Below, piece by piece: positions 36,345 through 48,967 of a stretch of 64,000 bases of DNA. The position numbers and the translations under genes are program-made. The stretch covers positions 28,024,001-28,088,000 of the forward strand of contig NC_065873.1 of assembly GCF_933775445.1 (NCBI RefSeq). The letters are read 5' to 3'. The notes beneath the pieces were generated by a model that saw only the letters and a list, made by a program, of their open reading frames with translations, searched no databases and was not told the origin of the DNA. The stretch's first letter is position 1. Each line of letters opens with the position of its first letter. The DNA is from Argentina anserina (lineage: Eukaryota; Streptophyta; Magnoliopsida; Rosales; Rosaceae).

Positions 36345-39116
36345 TCAATCTTCAAAACGTTGAAACCAGTCGACTATAGTTCTGGATAGGACTCTAATGT
36401 CATTCAGTGAAAGAGTTTTAAGAGACTGAGCAATAGCGTCTGCTGGAGTGTACAAGGCACCTACTTGCCACTTAGGCTCCTGAAGATACCAAGAATAGGA
36501 ATGAGTATATATAAAGATAATGATTAATGAGTAGGAAATTTGAGTGCTTTTTATAAAGCGAACAAGCAGCAATGCAGCTCAAAATGCAGTTATCCCAATA
36601 CCCGAGATCTTATAAATGTGAAGACTACATTCTAAGAGATTGTTCATGCGTAGCATCTATAGGTACAAATCCTACAATCTGATAAATTCAACTTGTTAAA
36701 AATGACACATAAACTTCTACTTCCAGACTCAATCAATATTTTGGATTCTATAGAAAACGGAACAGGAAAAAGAAGAAGATATATACAGAAGCAAAGAAGC
36801 TTAAAAGCACACTACATCAGCCAACAAGAATTTAGTTCACCTGAAAGCATGGTGTGATATGGTTACCACTTATCTCGACCTTTTCTAGTGTCCCACCAAT
36901 AGCTTCCACACGAGGCTCTAATGTTTCCTTGAGAGTATCTGTCTCATCAATTCCGTCAAAATTGAACTTCACCTATAGCAAAAAGGGTATATTAGTTGAA
37001 ACCGGAGGACATATTATTGCCATTAAATTTGATTGTGATACAGATGATTCAATAGTGAAACATCATCCATACCAGTAGAGTATGTTTCACATTGTATGAG
37101 CACTTAAAGAAGTCACGATTTTCAGAAGGTGTTGGCTTGAATTCTGATGTCCCTTCGGTTACCTGACAGAAAATTATTTCTGTAGAATAAGCAAGGGTGA
37201 AATGCACATAACTAAACACCGACATTATGTGTTTAGGTACAAGTAATTGAATTCTTCCGAAACAAATGAAAAAAAAAACCAATGAGCAGATCTAGCTTCT
37301 ATTAGTGCACGGCGAATCCCCATAAATTAAGAGATTATCTCAAGCACCACTCCAAGTTGAATAAAGCAAACCATGATTCCTATTGGAAACCAGATTATCT
37401 TTTGAACTAAAATACCTCATTCAGCACCGAAGGCAACTGATCAACAAATTTAGTGAATGAATTGAGAGTTTCCTTTTCATTGTCTGGTAGAACTGCTTCA
37501 GCTGCATTAATTAAGGCCTTCCACGCATCTCCTAGATATGGGAGGACATGTAAAGAGGGAGCATCAGATATATATCTTATCACTGTAGTGAAATCCCACA
37601 ATCTGTGACATAGCATGCAGTGAAATTCAATAGCTAAACATGTTCAAAGAATTATAAGAAGATGATGGGTAGTAAATGTGGAGGCATCGGGAAAAAATGT
37701 GGCTTATCAGAATATATTACATCATGGGATAAAGAAGATTCTGTACTTACTCTCCCTGAACCATACAAAATTATACACAACACTCCTTTTAAGGACAGAC
37801 TTGACAACTAAAAGATAGTTTATACCGTACATAAACATCTATGTGACTATAAAAATAACAAGGAATATAAGCAGTAAATGCTCTTCTAGCAAGCAATTGT
37901 AAATGATTTATGTGGCATGATAGGAAACCAAGAGGGTAGTTTTCCTAGTTTGGTAAACAGGATCGAAGGCATGGATCTACTTCTATTAGAATGTGCAAAC
38001 CATAACTTTCAGAGGCAAGAAAGTACCTGAGGCAGTCCTAGCCATAGAAGGAATTGAAGATGCCTCCACAATAGGGATCATCTGATTAACTAATGGTCCA
38101 AGCTGCACAATACCATCATCAGGTTTAGTAACCTTTATCCGAAATTCTAACATATTAGTAGAAACAGGGGTTGATATTAAGCACCTGCTCAAAGTAAGGG
38201 ACAGCCTCAGTTGCTGGTCTATTGTTGTATGCGATTATGGCATTAGCCTAACTACCACAGAACATAATATTCTCGTCAAACTCAATAGACAACAGTCCAC
38301 AATCAAAATTTGTAACAAGCAAGAAAACAGACCCTACCTTTGGGATTCTATCTGAGAAATAGCTCCCTGCAAGCACTTGTAGTAATGCACCATTGCTACA
38401 AAAACGCCAAGACAATTCATCAAACGAATGCTGCAAAGGTTAAAACTTCATAACCACTCAATTCGAATTACCTATGGCCAACAGAGAACACTGGCAACTC
38501 AGCCAGTTGAGCTGGTGAGAGATCAGCATTCGGCAATCCAGAGGCTAAAATGGTGTCCAAGCATGAATTGAACCTCTCATAGACTTGGTGGGCAGCTTGG
38601 ACATGATCAAAGGTCACATTGTACGGCACTGAAATAACCAGAAACCCCTCCTTGGCCAATAGCTTAGTCAAGTAGCTGCAAGAATCAATTTTCACTATAA
38701 ATATGATGTTATGGACAATAAACCTAAAAAGAAAGAAGAAAACTTTGATAGAGTGGGGACCTGTAGGTGACTTCAGGAACCGCTCCGATGAAGGCACCGC
38801 CGAGAAACTTGATGATAGCCCGGGGCTTCTTGCCGGCCGGCGGAGGGATTACCAGGCAAGAACCACTCCGAGTGTTGTTTCGGATGGTGTTGGTTTGACT
38901 CTGAGTCGAACTCCCAGGTCCCACATAACCATTTCCGACACTAGTGGTGGTGGTGGTAGCTGATGAAGCTGCGTTGACTGCGACAAGTGCTCTGGTCTTC
39001 CCCGGAAATGGGAAGAAGCAACTGTGGATATTACGATTGGTTTGGGATTGAGGGAAGTCGTACACGCATCCAAATTTGGCGGAGGAAGATGAAGAGAGAC
39101 AATTGGTAACTTCCAT
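36345..39116 (-). CDS. DUF1350 plastid-type protein (alpha/beta-hydrolase-like)
   Basis: Nine exons on the minus strand: 39116-38761, 38675-38472, 38395-38338, 38247-38185, 38102-38027, 37531-37416, 37162-37073, 36972-36841, 36479-36345; 409 residues. The first ~50 residues are Ser/Thr-rich, basic and poor in acids, as in a chloroplast transit peptide, then PRAIIKFLGGAFIGAVPEVTYRS opens the DUF1350 domain. Further family blocks are YLTKLLAKEGFLVISVPYNVTFDH, PVFSVGHSNGALLQVLAG (a GHSNG elbow with the nucleophile serine position of alpha/beta hydrolases), YNNRPATEAVPYFEQ and the C-terminal DWFQRFED. DUF1350 proteins occur in plants and cyanobacteria. No reaction is established; hydrolase activity is inferred from the GxSxG elbow. 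Confidence 0.9.
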
Positions 39117-40001
39117 ATTATGAGATGGGTGGGTTCGGTACTGAGCTGAGTAGTGTCAGAGTGAGATAAAGCAGAAGAACAGAGTGAGTTGGGTTTGTGT
39201 GCGACGGTTGCGCCACGGTTTCAACGAACCCTTTGCCTCAAAACGGCAAATTTCGACAGCCACTAGATTTCGCGTTAATTGCAATGCCGCATCATTTTTT
39301 TCATTTCCTGATGTCAAGAATCCCTGGTCATAGGAATCCTATTACGTCTCTTTCATACCAGATTTTAAGAAAACTTCAAAACAAAGTGTATTGGACTTGA
39401 GCCCAACTTCAGAATGGGGGCCTAGTTTTACACTCGTTTCCAAATTTAGCCGATAGCAAGCTGTAGAAATCACACAGCGGATTTTGCTCTAGCTCTCCAT
39501 AACAAAATCTGAACCGCATTGTCCAGCTGCAATAGCGCTACCAAAACACGGAACTAAAGCTGCACATCTCGATCCAAATAACTAGAATTTGAATCCCTTT
39601 CAAAAACAAAACAAAAATTGAACCATGTCAAAGGCTCTAGGAAAAGCACAATCAAGCAAGTCTGAGATAATGGTTGCTCTTATGGCTTAAAAAGCCACTA
39701 CGGGCCAGGTATTTGGTATGAATAATTGAATATACCATGACGCAAATATGATGTAAAAAGTGAAAAGGAACATCAAATGATAGCCTGATTTCATCATCTA
39801 TAAGAATGTATTACAGAGAAAAACAAATATATGAATGTAGAATTGAATTTACTCTATTCAATGTCTAAATTACAACTTACAATGACAGAGATACAACATA
39901 TCTAGCAGGATTCACAGCCAGTGCAATGTGAATGAACATAACATATAAGTGAAGCTGCAATTCAACATATTATTCGAGTAGAGCATCCTCTCTTCCAAAC
40001 A
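39117..40001. other. Intergenic between DUF1350 and AIP2-like genes
   Basis: Promoter of the DUF1350 gene and 3' flank of the AIP2-like gene, both minus strand. No separate gene seen. Confidence 0.5.
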
Positions 40002-41137
40002 TTAAACATACATGTATTCACCACCCCGAACCGCATTAGCGGCGCCTTTTCTATCTTCCTCAGCTTCCCTCTCCCTCTCCTTCCAGCTCTCGTACGCATG
40101 ATCATCAGTCTCCAGCTCATGCCGGCATATCGCACACGAATTGTGCTCGTCCTGCCACAAATCAAAAATCACACACACCATTTCAACTCACTCGAATCCA
40201 AAACAAAACACAAAAAAATCACATCATAAGCTGCTACATTGTAACAATCATTACCAGCCAAGGCTTCAAACACGGTGGATGAAATGTGTGCTTGCAAGGC
40301 AACTCCTGCATCTTATCATTCACAGCCAAATTCTCTTTACAAATGCAGCAGTCTGCTTCCTCTCCAAGCTTCTTCAGCTTCTCCTCCGTAATCGTAATCA
40401 CCGGAAGACTCGCCACCACTTTCTTACTCGCGGGCGGCACCCTCGGCGCACCTCTCACGTCTTCCAGAATCCCCGGCGGCAAAACGCTGTCCAGGTTGTC
40501 AATCAGCGACTGCAGAAGATTCGCCGCGCTCTCGGATTCGCCGCCGCCGTCGTTGCTGCCGGTCTCGGCTACAGGCCGACCCGCACCGGAAGACTCCGCC
40601 GCGAAAAGAGTCGCGGCGGAGGCCATCAGATTCGACTGGACCAGCCACTGCGGCTGCGGCGGCTCCCGATCCACCGTCAGATGGCCCTCGAAGAGAAACC
40701 CTAGCAATGCAAAATTAGGGTTAGAAAAACACCAAATCGGAATCGAGGTCGGAGATTCGGAGAGGTCTGAAACCTTGATTCGGGGGCGAGAGGCTGGGAG
40801 GCTCGTCGTCTTGGCGAACGACTTTCTCGGCGTCGGAAATGTAGCTGAGAAGCTGGGTCTTCTCGGCGGGAGCGGAGACTAGTGTTAGGGCGAGGCGGAA
40901 GAGGGCGAGGCCGGCGGCCCAGAAGCCGGGGGAGGTGTAGCGGGTCTTTAAGACGGTGGCGACGCGGGAGACGACGGCGAAGTAGGAGTTGCGGAGCGGA
41001 GGGGAGGAAGAAGAGTAGCGGTCGCGGAGGAGAGAGGTGAGGGCGGCGACGGCGGGTTCGAATTTAAGCTTCTTGGAGACGTCTCTCTGCAATTCGTCTA
41101 ATCTTTGCTTTAGGTATTGTTCGTCTTCGGAATCCAT
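40002..41137 (-). CDS. AIP2: AIP2-like RING-H2 E3 ubiquitin ligase
   Basis: In Arabidopsis AIP2 ubiquitinates the transcription factor ABI3 and so damps ABA signalling (family knowledge). Three exons: 41137-40774, 40700-40255, 40151-40002; 319 residues. The N-terminal ~120 residues are helical with no named domain. The C-terminal RING-H2 finger reads CCIC, then LPCKHTFHPPC and NSCAIC, giving the C3H2C3 ligand order; the exon 2/3 junction splits it after the conserved PWL. The C-terminus is the family signature ERKGAANAVRGGEYMYV-like tail. The second cysteine pair is CAIC where I recall CPIC. An ORF on the opposite strand at 40286 is a shadow. Substrate here is inferred. Confidence 0.93.
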
Positions 41138-41893
41138 TTGGGTCTGGATTGGATTGGACTAGTTGCTATATGTGATTGAGTTGGTTTCGATGAAAGAATT
41201 GGGATTAGAAATTTGGAATTGTAGGAATTGGGGTTTAGGACATGTGATTATAAATGCTGAGGTCGGCTTGGCCAGGAGGTCACCGAAGCCGAAACGAAGA
41301 ATGCCGGGAACGTGATTATTAATCCCCTGTGGACAGTCCCAAGACATTGTTTTATATACGCCCCGGTTAATAGCCACGTCACGTCGTCACCCATCAAAAT
41401 TTGGGGCCAAATTATGAGCATTATGATATGGGTTGATAAATATAGAGATTTCAGTGGTGTGTAAATATAAATCTTAATAGGGATGTATGGTGGTCGAAAT
41501 ATATAGAAAATTAAGATTTAATTGTATAGTTGCACGTTCCGGTCGAGATTTTCTGAATAAAATTTGATTCGTATGAGTTTATTTGGACTACGAACATCAT
41601 ATATCAAACCACCACATGTGCAGATGTGCTGTAGTATCAATTTTCGGTTATGTTGTTAACGATCATAAATAGAACAACGTGCACACTAAGTCATGTCCAA
41701 AGTTTTTACCTCCTTAACTACTAACATGTAAACTTTTATCAATGTCCGCCAAATTTGAATTTAGATACGTGGTTCGCCGCGGTATGATAGAATTAACATT
41801 AAATGTTATTTTGGGCCTCATTCAAGTAGAATTATTGGTGGCCCATAGCAGTTGCGGGGTTGGTCGAGAAACCTCTTGATTGTTGGCTCATTT
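41138..41893. other. AIP2 promoter-side spacer
   Basis: Upstream of the AIP2-like gene up to the hAT-like insertion. Apart from the TATA box, no feature seen. Confidence 0.45.
41351..41358 (-). promoter_or_regulatory. TATA box of the AIP2-like gene
   Basis: Minus strand reads GTATATAAAACAATG here, 214 bases upstream of the start codon, a fitting distance for a short 5' UTR. Confidence 0.6.
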
Positions 41894-43255
41894 CAATCGA
41901 TAAGGGTGGACACGAGTCAATACGGTTCGATTTTAGACAAAACTTATAACCCAACTCATGATTTAAATTCGGTTCGATTCAGTTCAATTTTTATATTTTA
42001 AATGACCTAAAACTGAACCTGCTGCACTCAAATTTGACTGTTCCACTGCTTTTGCAATCCTCTTTAGTTTCTTACATGACAGCTTTCGAAACTCGACTAT
42101 AAAAGGAAAGATGAAAGAGTGAAGTATTGACCGAATGTCTCTGCCTATTTTACCTACAATCTCGTTCACACGGTCAGTAACTGACTATGAAATTCCTACT
42201 CAACCACCATTTAATGTAAATCCAAGGGTTGAAAACAAAATAACTTAATTTTTAAAATATTCTTCTTACTTTTGGATTTACATCCAATAATAGTTGAGCA
42301 TGAATTTCATGGTCAGCTACTGACCGTGTGAATGTGACTGATTTTACCTAATCTATTTGAGAAGAGATTGCATGTGACTCAAAACCCAATCCAACCCGTA
42401 CAGTTCAATTTGGTTAGGGTTTTTTTTCGGTTTTACCCATATATAAAATTTGTAATATTAAACATTAATTTCCAAAATACATAATTTAATATAAAGATGA
42501 AAAACAAAAGTTCAAAATTGATTATTCCACGCCTGATTAACTCTAACATCTTCACAGTCTATATTTAGCTCAAATACAAAAAACTCTACTATATTAAAAC
42601 TAGAGAGGAACAAAAATGTTCGCACTCCCTGTGAGTTTAGGTAATTGAACCTCGCTAAGTTTGTCGTGTAGGTCGCATAGTCTGTCCAAACTTTTTTTCA
42701 CATCTCATGTGAGCCGTTATCGATACTCATTAAGGATATGGAACATTAATAAAATAATTGATTAGAAAATTCAATTTTTAGAATTACGGTACAAAGAGAG
42801 GCGATGGAAAATGAAAATTAAGGGAGGATGGAGGAGAGAAAAGGGAGAAGAGAGGAGCTATGTGGATTGATATTGCGGAATAAAGTGAATTTTTAGTGTT
42901 AAACTAAGAAGTGATGATTAAAAAAAAAAGTTGTAAGTTTTTTTTATAAGAGATGAGAGAGACCGTAAGATTGATTAGGTCGATTAGGTTTATGTAGTTT
43001 TAGTTTTATTTTTTTTAATAAAAATAATAAAAGTAAAATATACAAAAAAGATGATATTAACCGTTAAATTCGAGTTATTTAAGTCGGTTTGTTATTGTTC
43101 AATTTATGAGAGACTGAATCTAAAATTTAACCCAAATATAATCGGTACGATTAGTTTTTTTTTTTCGTTTTTTTTGGTTTCAGATTCAATTTAAATTTGG
43201 ATATGATTTTTTTTTTTCGATTTTTGGATCTGCTTGTCGACCCCTGCCAATCGGT
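41894..43255. mobile_element. hAT-like non-autonomous element with near-perfect 8-bp target duplication
   Basis: CAATCGAT at 41894-41901 and CAATCGGT at 43248-43255 match at 7 of 8 bases and would be the 8-bp hAT duplication. The ends they enclose are inverted but imperfect: AAGGGTGGACACGAG on the left, and the reverse complement of the right end GCAGGGGTCGACAAGCAG. No transposase frame. The interior has 'cggttcgatt' words and poly-T runs. It contains a separate MITE at 42157-42340. Decay of the ends keeps confidence moderate. Confidence 0.55.
42147..42350. mobile_element. Mutator-like MITE (184 bp) with 10-bp target duplication, nested in the hAT-like element
   Basis: The exact 10-base repeat ATTTTACCTA flanks the element at 42147-42156 and 42341-42350, the duplication length typical of Mutator-like elements. 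The inverted ends match over about 40 bases: left CAATCTCGTTCACACGGTCA and onward, right (reverse complement) CAGTCACATTCACACGGTCA and onward through 'TGACYATGAAATTC'. Too short to code for anything. Confidence 0.85.
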
Positions 43256-43522
43256 ATAAAGCAATAAAGCCACACGGAGGCACAGAAAGAGAGAGCGAGA
43301 GAGAGCGAGAGAGAGTCTCGCTGAGTTAAAAAAAAGCTAGCTGAAAAACTACGAGCCCTAACCAGAGCCAAGCAGCTGAAAACGAAAATGGAAGGTTGAG
43401 TTCCACACATTTCGGGTAAATTTGCCTCCTTTTCATTTGTGTTTGCGTTTCATTCTCAGCCCTGTTGTTAATTTTAAGAAATTTGGAGCTGATAATAGAG
43501 TAGGGTAGGATTGGTAGAAGAA
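43256..43522 (+). other. 5' leader region of the FBD gene
   Basis: Contains a GAGA-rich tract (43286-43315), then the probable 5' UTR before the ATG at 43523. The TTG-initiated extension from 43511 is not a plausible start. Confidence 0.5.
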
Positions 43523-45315
43523 ATGGGGATTGGGTCCAGAAGTAAGAAGAAGAAGAAGGTAGTAAAAAAGGGTGGGATTGATAGGATCAGTACATTGCCT
43601 GATGAAATAGTTCTTCACATACTTGGATTGATGCCCACTTTAGATTCTGTAAGGACCTCTGTTTTGTCTAAAAGATGGAACAACATGTGGAACTTGGTTC
43701 CCAATCTGGACTTGGACGACCGTAGAGATTTCCCTGATGAGCATGATGATGATGATTGTAATCCTTTTGCGAGGTTTGTCTGCGCTGTACTATATGCTCG
43801 AAACATAGACATAGCAAAGTTCTCGCTGTCGGTTGTCAGACCCCCTTACTTTGCTATTGATTTAGCTGTCATTGATGACTGGTTTTGCGCTGTTGTTAGG
43901 CGTAAAGTTGTTGAATTGGACTTTGAATTTTGTATGGGTGAGGAATTTGTGTTTACGATACCTCGGTGCTTATTGATGTGCAAGACATTGAGGGTTTTGA
44001 AGCTAGCTGTGTGGGACTTCGACTTTCCTACTGATCTTCCTGCATCAGGCTGTTTTCCAAGTCTGAAAGTCCTCCATGTTGCCTTGTCCGGTAATAATCT
44101 ATTTCAAATGGAAAATCTGTTCTCGTGCTGCTCTGTGCTTGAAGATCTAATTATCGACGGAAATGTGGACATTGGGGACGCTGATATAGGTTACAATTTC
44201 AATGTTTCGGTGCCTCAAGTGAAGACACTGAACATAAGTTTTCATGTGTGGTTGGGGAGAAAAGGTTCTCGTGTATTTGAATATGATTCAGAGCAGTTTG
44301 AGACTCGTATTAATGTTTATATCGATGCCCCAAAGCTTGAAAAACTTGATCTTGGAAGGGATGGTTTCACAAATTATGTTCTCATGAGAGCCAAGTCCCT
44401 GGTTAATGCCAGTATAGATGTCAAAGATTCTAGAAGAGAACACCCCCCTCACTTTCCTTCTTGTGCTACTGCGCTTCTGGTTGCTGTTTCTAATGTGAGA
44501 TATCTGTCTCTTGTGGCTCCTTGGTCAAAGGTTAGTATATTTGTGCTTATGTTCTTTTTACTGTTTACTTTTTGGGAAAGATTACAGGATAAAACTTCAG
44601 AAGATTTATCTCCTATCTCCAAACTTTGAGAAGTCGAAGGAATGGTTGATAGATTTGTGGAAACTGCTAGCTTGGTTTTCTTTTGACACAAAGTCAAGTA
44701 GAGGATATATGTACAAGATGATGAATTTGAGCGCCTTTGTTCAATCATCCAACATATATTGAGAAAAGATGCATCTCTATCATTTCATTCTATTTTTGAT
44801 ATCGGGAATTTTCACCTGAAACAATATTTGTGTCTATCATCTAGGATTGGCTTCTCCCCGCTTTTGATAATTTGAAGCAACTGAAGTTAGTTCTTGTGCA
44901 TGGCAAATACTGGGAACTGCTGCCTGAGTTTCTTTGCTCCGCCCCTAATCTCGAAGATTTGGTCTTAGAAAATGTAAGTAACATATCTTTCCATTAAATG
45001 CAACATTATTTATACCCAATAAGTTGATTTTTTTTTCATGATTAGAAAAGCCAAGGTGAAAAACAAAATGCGAGGTGTGAATGGAGTCTGCCAAAGGATG
45101 TTCCTACTTGCTTGTCATCACACCTGAAGACCATCTCCATAAGTGGATTCAGGGGACTGCAGGCTGAGAGGGAAATAGCCAAGTATCTCTTGAAGAATGG
45201 TTCTTGTTTGGATAAGATGCTGATTTACACAGACTGTGTGTTTGCGTTAAGAAAGTTTCACAAGGAGTTTTCAATGTTTCAGAGGAAGGGCCGAGTGGAG
45301 TTCATTCAGATGTAA
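43523..45315 (+). CDS. F-box/LRR/FBD protein
   Basis: Substrate-receptor type subunit of SCF ubiquitin ligases. Exons 43523-44530, 44845-44973, 45046-45315; 468 residues. A lysine-rich N-terminus (KKKKKVVKKGG) precedes the F-box, ISTLPDEIVLHILGLMP ... SVLSKRWNNMW. LRR-like strands follow (CKTLRVLKL, FPSLKVLHVAL, CSVLEDLIIDGN, PKLEKLDL). The C-terminus is an FBD domain with LPEFLCSAPNLEDLVLEN and the SHLKTISISGFRG block. Exon 1 ends in PWSK and joins exon 2 in frame. Exons 2-3 are duplicated downstream (45907-46316). Target protein unknown, as for most of this very large family. Confidence 0.9.
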
Positions 45316-45906
45316 CCAAGGAGTTCAATCCATCTCCTGGTCGCAGAAGAGTTGTACAGTTGATGTAACAAACTTGCAGTCTGTTGGTGAAAGTTTTGGC
45401 ACGCTTAGTACTGTTTGAAACTATTGTAAGCTTGTGCCGTATGATTTGTAGTGGTAGACACCCTTGTTTTTCAATTTAATCGGTTACTTTTCAACGTAAA
45501 GAAATGCAGCATTCTGAAAATGGGGTTTTGGATGATGAAAACTGGGTATGGTTGGATTGGCGACTTTGTTTACATTTACGTTCCCAATGGGGTTTTATAG
45601 CTAGATAAAACTCATCAAAGTTGTAATCAAAACAAGAGTAATGATAAGACGAAGGAATGGCTGATAGATTTGTGGAAACTGCTAGTTTTGTTTTCGTTTG
45701 ACACAAGGTCAAGTAGAGTGGTAGAGTATGTGTATAAGAGGATTGTATAGTTCATTCCCTTATAATGGCACATCCGCACATTTGGACTTTGTTCAAATCA
45801 TCCAACACATGGTGTCATAGTGAGAAAAGATGCATCTGTATTATTTCATTTCTATATTTTATATCAGAACTTTTCATCTGAAACCATATTTGTGTCTAAC
45901 ATCTAG

Positions 45907-46316
45907 GTTTGGCAGCTCCCTGTTTTTGATAATTTAAAACAATTGGAGTTGGTCCTTTCGAATTGCAACTACTGGGAAGTACTGCCTGAGTTTCTGCACT
46001 CTACACCTAATCTCGAAGATTTGGTCTTTGAAAATGTAAGTATCATAGATTTTCATTAAATGCAACATTGTTCAAGCACGTTGATTCTTATTCATTTCAT
46101 GGTCAGAAAACCCTGTGTGAGAGACGATATCCGAGGAGTGAATGGAGGGAGCCAAAGGATGTGCCTATTTGCTTGTTATCACACCTGAAGACCATCTCCA
46201 TAAGTGGATTCAAGGGACAGTGGCCTGAGAGGGATTTAGCCAAGTATCTCCTGAACAATGGTCCTTTTCTGGATAAAATGCTGATTTACACAGACTGTGT
46301 CGGTAAGAAAATTTGA
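45907..46316 (+). CDS. Duplicated terminal exons 2' and 3' of the FBD gene
   Basis: A copy of exons 2 and 3 about 1.06 kb downstream. Exon 2' (45907-46035) is also 129 bases with the same phases and splice sites, reading VWQLPVFDNLKQLELV ... FLHSTPNLEDLVFEN. Exon 3' (46107-46316) is open up to TGA, but ends 20 residues earlier (VGKKI) than exon 3. Flanking intron DNA (for example 'gaatgg.tgatagatttgtggaaactgctag') is duplicated as well. No F-box exon lies between, so these are either unused relics or an alternative last-exon set reached from exon 1's donor at 44530. Both frames being open argues against old decay. Confidence 0.7.
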
Positions 46317-47074
46317 GAAGGAGTTTTCAGTATTCCATAGGAAGGGATTTCAGCAGGGAGTTCACTTCATATTGTAAATAAACTTGCAGTCGGTTGGGGG
46401 ATCTTTTGGCATGCTTGTTAAATACTGGGGACATCTTTTGCAGAAAAACGAAAGTATGCATCATTTGCAGTGGTAAACTGACTAGACCCCTTTTTTCCCC
46501 CCTAGTTAAGCGATTTCTTTCTAAAAGGTCACATGTTTTGCTTTCTGGAATTGTGGTTTTGGATGATGAGCTGGGCCGTGGAGGTCGCAAAACACCGTAA
46601 CTACTAATTAGGAGTCTTTTTTAAAAAAAAAGTATAGTATCATACGTGATAATTGAAATTAACATAAACTTGTATCAATTTGATTATAATTAAAATTTAA
46701 CTAGATTTGATCAGAATAAGGTGGATTCAGTAATCCTTGAGATATTTAGAACTTCTTATTTTGTGATTTACTGTAGCTAAGGGATTATAAAATTGCCCTC
46801 CATATATATAACTACTACTATATAGTAGGAGAGTATTATTAAAATACGAACTAAGAAATCTACATTTTTATCATTAGTTTTTCAGAAATAAACATAAATG
46901 GAGTGTTGTTATTGAGCACCAAGTTGTTGAAGAATTTCAACCTCCTCCATCAGATCAAATGCACGATTCTCAATTTAAAGAACAAAACAAAACTCAACAC
47001 ACCCGATCAACCACCCCTTCTCACCCACTCGACCTCCTCATCTCCATCTCCTCCTAAATATAAGAGCCGTAAGA

Positions 47075-47105
<31 letters not shown>

Positions 47106-47332
47106 AGATATAATTTTGGAAAGGCAAAAATTTAAGATTAGTACATAAAGTATATAGGCTACCGAGAATTAAAGTTAATTTACTTATGTCGTTTGAAATT
47201 CAAAACAAATTTGATACATACAGTCTAACAGTGTTATCATCTTATGTAATTACTCAATATTAAAGGACCATTTAGTATTTTCGTATTACCTCCATTCTCA
47301 CCTTGATCTCCTCTTCTTCTTCTTCTTCTTCT

Positions 47333-47389
<57 letters not shown>

Positions 47390-48966
47390 GTTCTTCAGCA
47401 CACACCACGCACCAAACTTTGAATTTAGGCTTTTAGTTTTTTTTCATGAATATTTCATATAAACAAAATAGACAAACAAATCACCAGCTTAATTTCATAT
47501 CATCATCATCGATCACCCGACCATCTCACTCTGTCTCTTTCTCTCTATTTGGGCCAATGACCATCACTCCAAAGCAAATCAAGCTTGTATAATTGAACAA
47601 GAAGATGAAAAAAAACCCCAAATATAGAGGATAATCAACCAAAAGTAATCGAAGGAAATTGACGTAGTTCAAAGTTTTGGTTGTTGATCGTAAACTTGCA
47701 GCAAGTCTGCAACTGAGATTTTCAAGCAGCATTTTCACTACAAGTGATGTTGACGGCGGGATTTTACACATATCTATGCTAGTTTGGCTAGTGAGAGTGA
47801 AGAACAAAAGAAAGAGAAGAACATGGGAGAGAGAATGGGATCTCGGCCAACTAATGGAAATGCAGAAATGAGAAAAGATCATTGTTTGTTTTTAGTCATC
47901 ACAGAAACATATTTACCCTCACTAGCCTACCGCACACGCGTTCCATTCGCGTTGAAATAAAAGAAGGGTATTACAATTGAACGTGTCCGTGAAGCCATCT
48001 TTCTGCTCTCCCACGTTTCCATATTTTTTTTCTTCTAATTATTATGTTTTGTTCTTGTTATTTACATTATTAACCCCAATGACGGATCTTGAAACCAAAT
48101 TCTGCAGGGGCCGAAAATCTCGGAGGGACCAATTTAGTATGAAATTTTAAATTAAATACTAATTTTTACACAATCATACCATATTTAGAAGCAAGTTATA
48201 CCATAATTACATATAATTATATCATAATTTTAGCAATCATATCTTAATTAAGTGCAATTATATTATATTTATTAACAAATATACCATAATTAGGTGTAAT
48301 TATACTACAATTAAAATAGAGATTTTGCGCCACTGATTAATCCCAATAAATACATATATTTTCTCAAATAATGGACATGGTAGGAAGTTTAAAAAGTTGG
48401 TGAAACTGTTGATACGAAATATAACTTATAATTATATCAGTGAAGATACATTTGACGGAAACGCATGGCTTAACAGAAAAACTGACAGCATATACGTAAA
48501 TTGGGTTGAGATTTCAGCTCCATGTACCACTGTGATATATTAGAAAATAAAGTCACTTTAATTCTCGGTGCTGATACTTAAAATTTTGCCTTTTGGAAAA
48601 GACTCAAAAAGAGACGAAGAGACACGGCTAATACTGTAGGTAGTGGGAAGTTATGATTAACTTTCCCTAAAAATAAAAGCCGTCTTCGTTTTCAGAGTCA
48701 TCGCCAGTTTCCCGAAATCAAGTTCACTGTACAATCACAGGTAGCCTTTTGTCTTCTACAATTGGAAGATTTCACCGATTCCTACACAGCCCCTGATTTA
48801 GTCTTCGATAAAATTAGCTGGGCTGAGCAGCGAGAGGAGAGAGATCAGAGAAGAAGTATGTATATGGTTTTTGGCGAATTAATTTCCGTTGTGTTGTTGT
48901 TCTTGTTACGGTTAGATCATCTTTGCAGCTTTTAGTCGAAATAAGAATCATCTTTGCTGTTTGCAG
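46317..48966. other. Intergenic with a CTT/CT microsatellite; no gene supported
   Basis: After the FBD duplicate, an AT-rich spacer. The microsatellite lies at 47310-47387. A minus-strand frame 47882-47526 with a leader-like hydrophobic N-terminus was judged insufficient. The MATH gene's 5' UTR exon probably ends at the donor near 48857 (GAAG|TATG is weak). Confidence 0.45.
47310..47387. repeat. Compound (CTT)n(CT)n microsatellite
   Basis: About nine CTT units run straight into about 25 CT units. Confidence 0.95.
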
Positions 48967-48967
48967 G

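Noticed and set aside
40141..40882. Long plus-strand frames of 187 and 198 residues
   Set aside because: Antisense shadows of the AIP2-like exon 2, with composition explained by its GC-rich codons.
47526..47882. 118-residue minus-strand frame with a hydrophobic, leader-like N-terminus
   Set aside because: No peptide-hormone motif, no cleavage-context conservation, and beside a microsatellite; not enough to call a secreted peptide.
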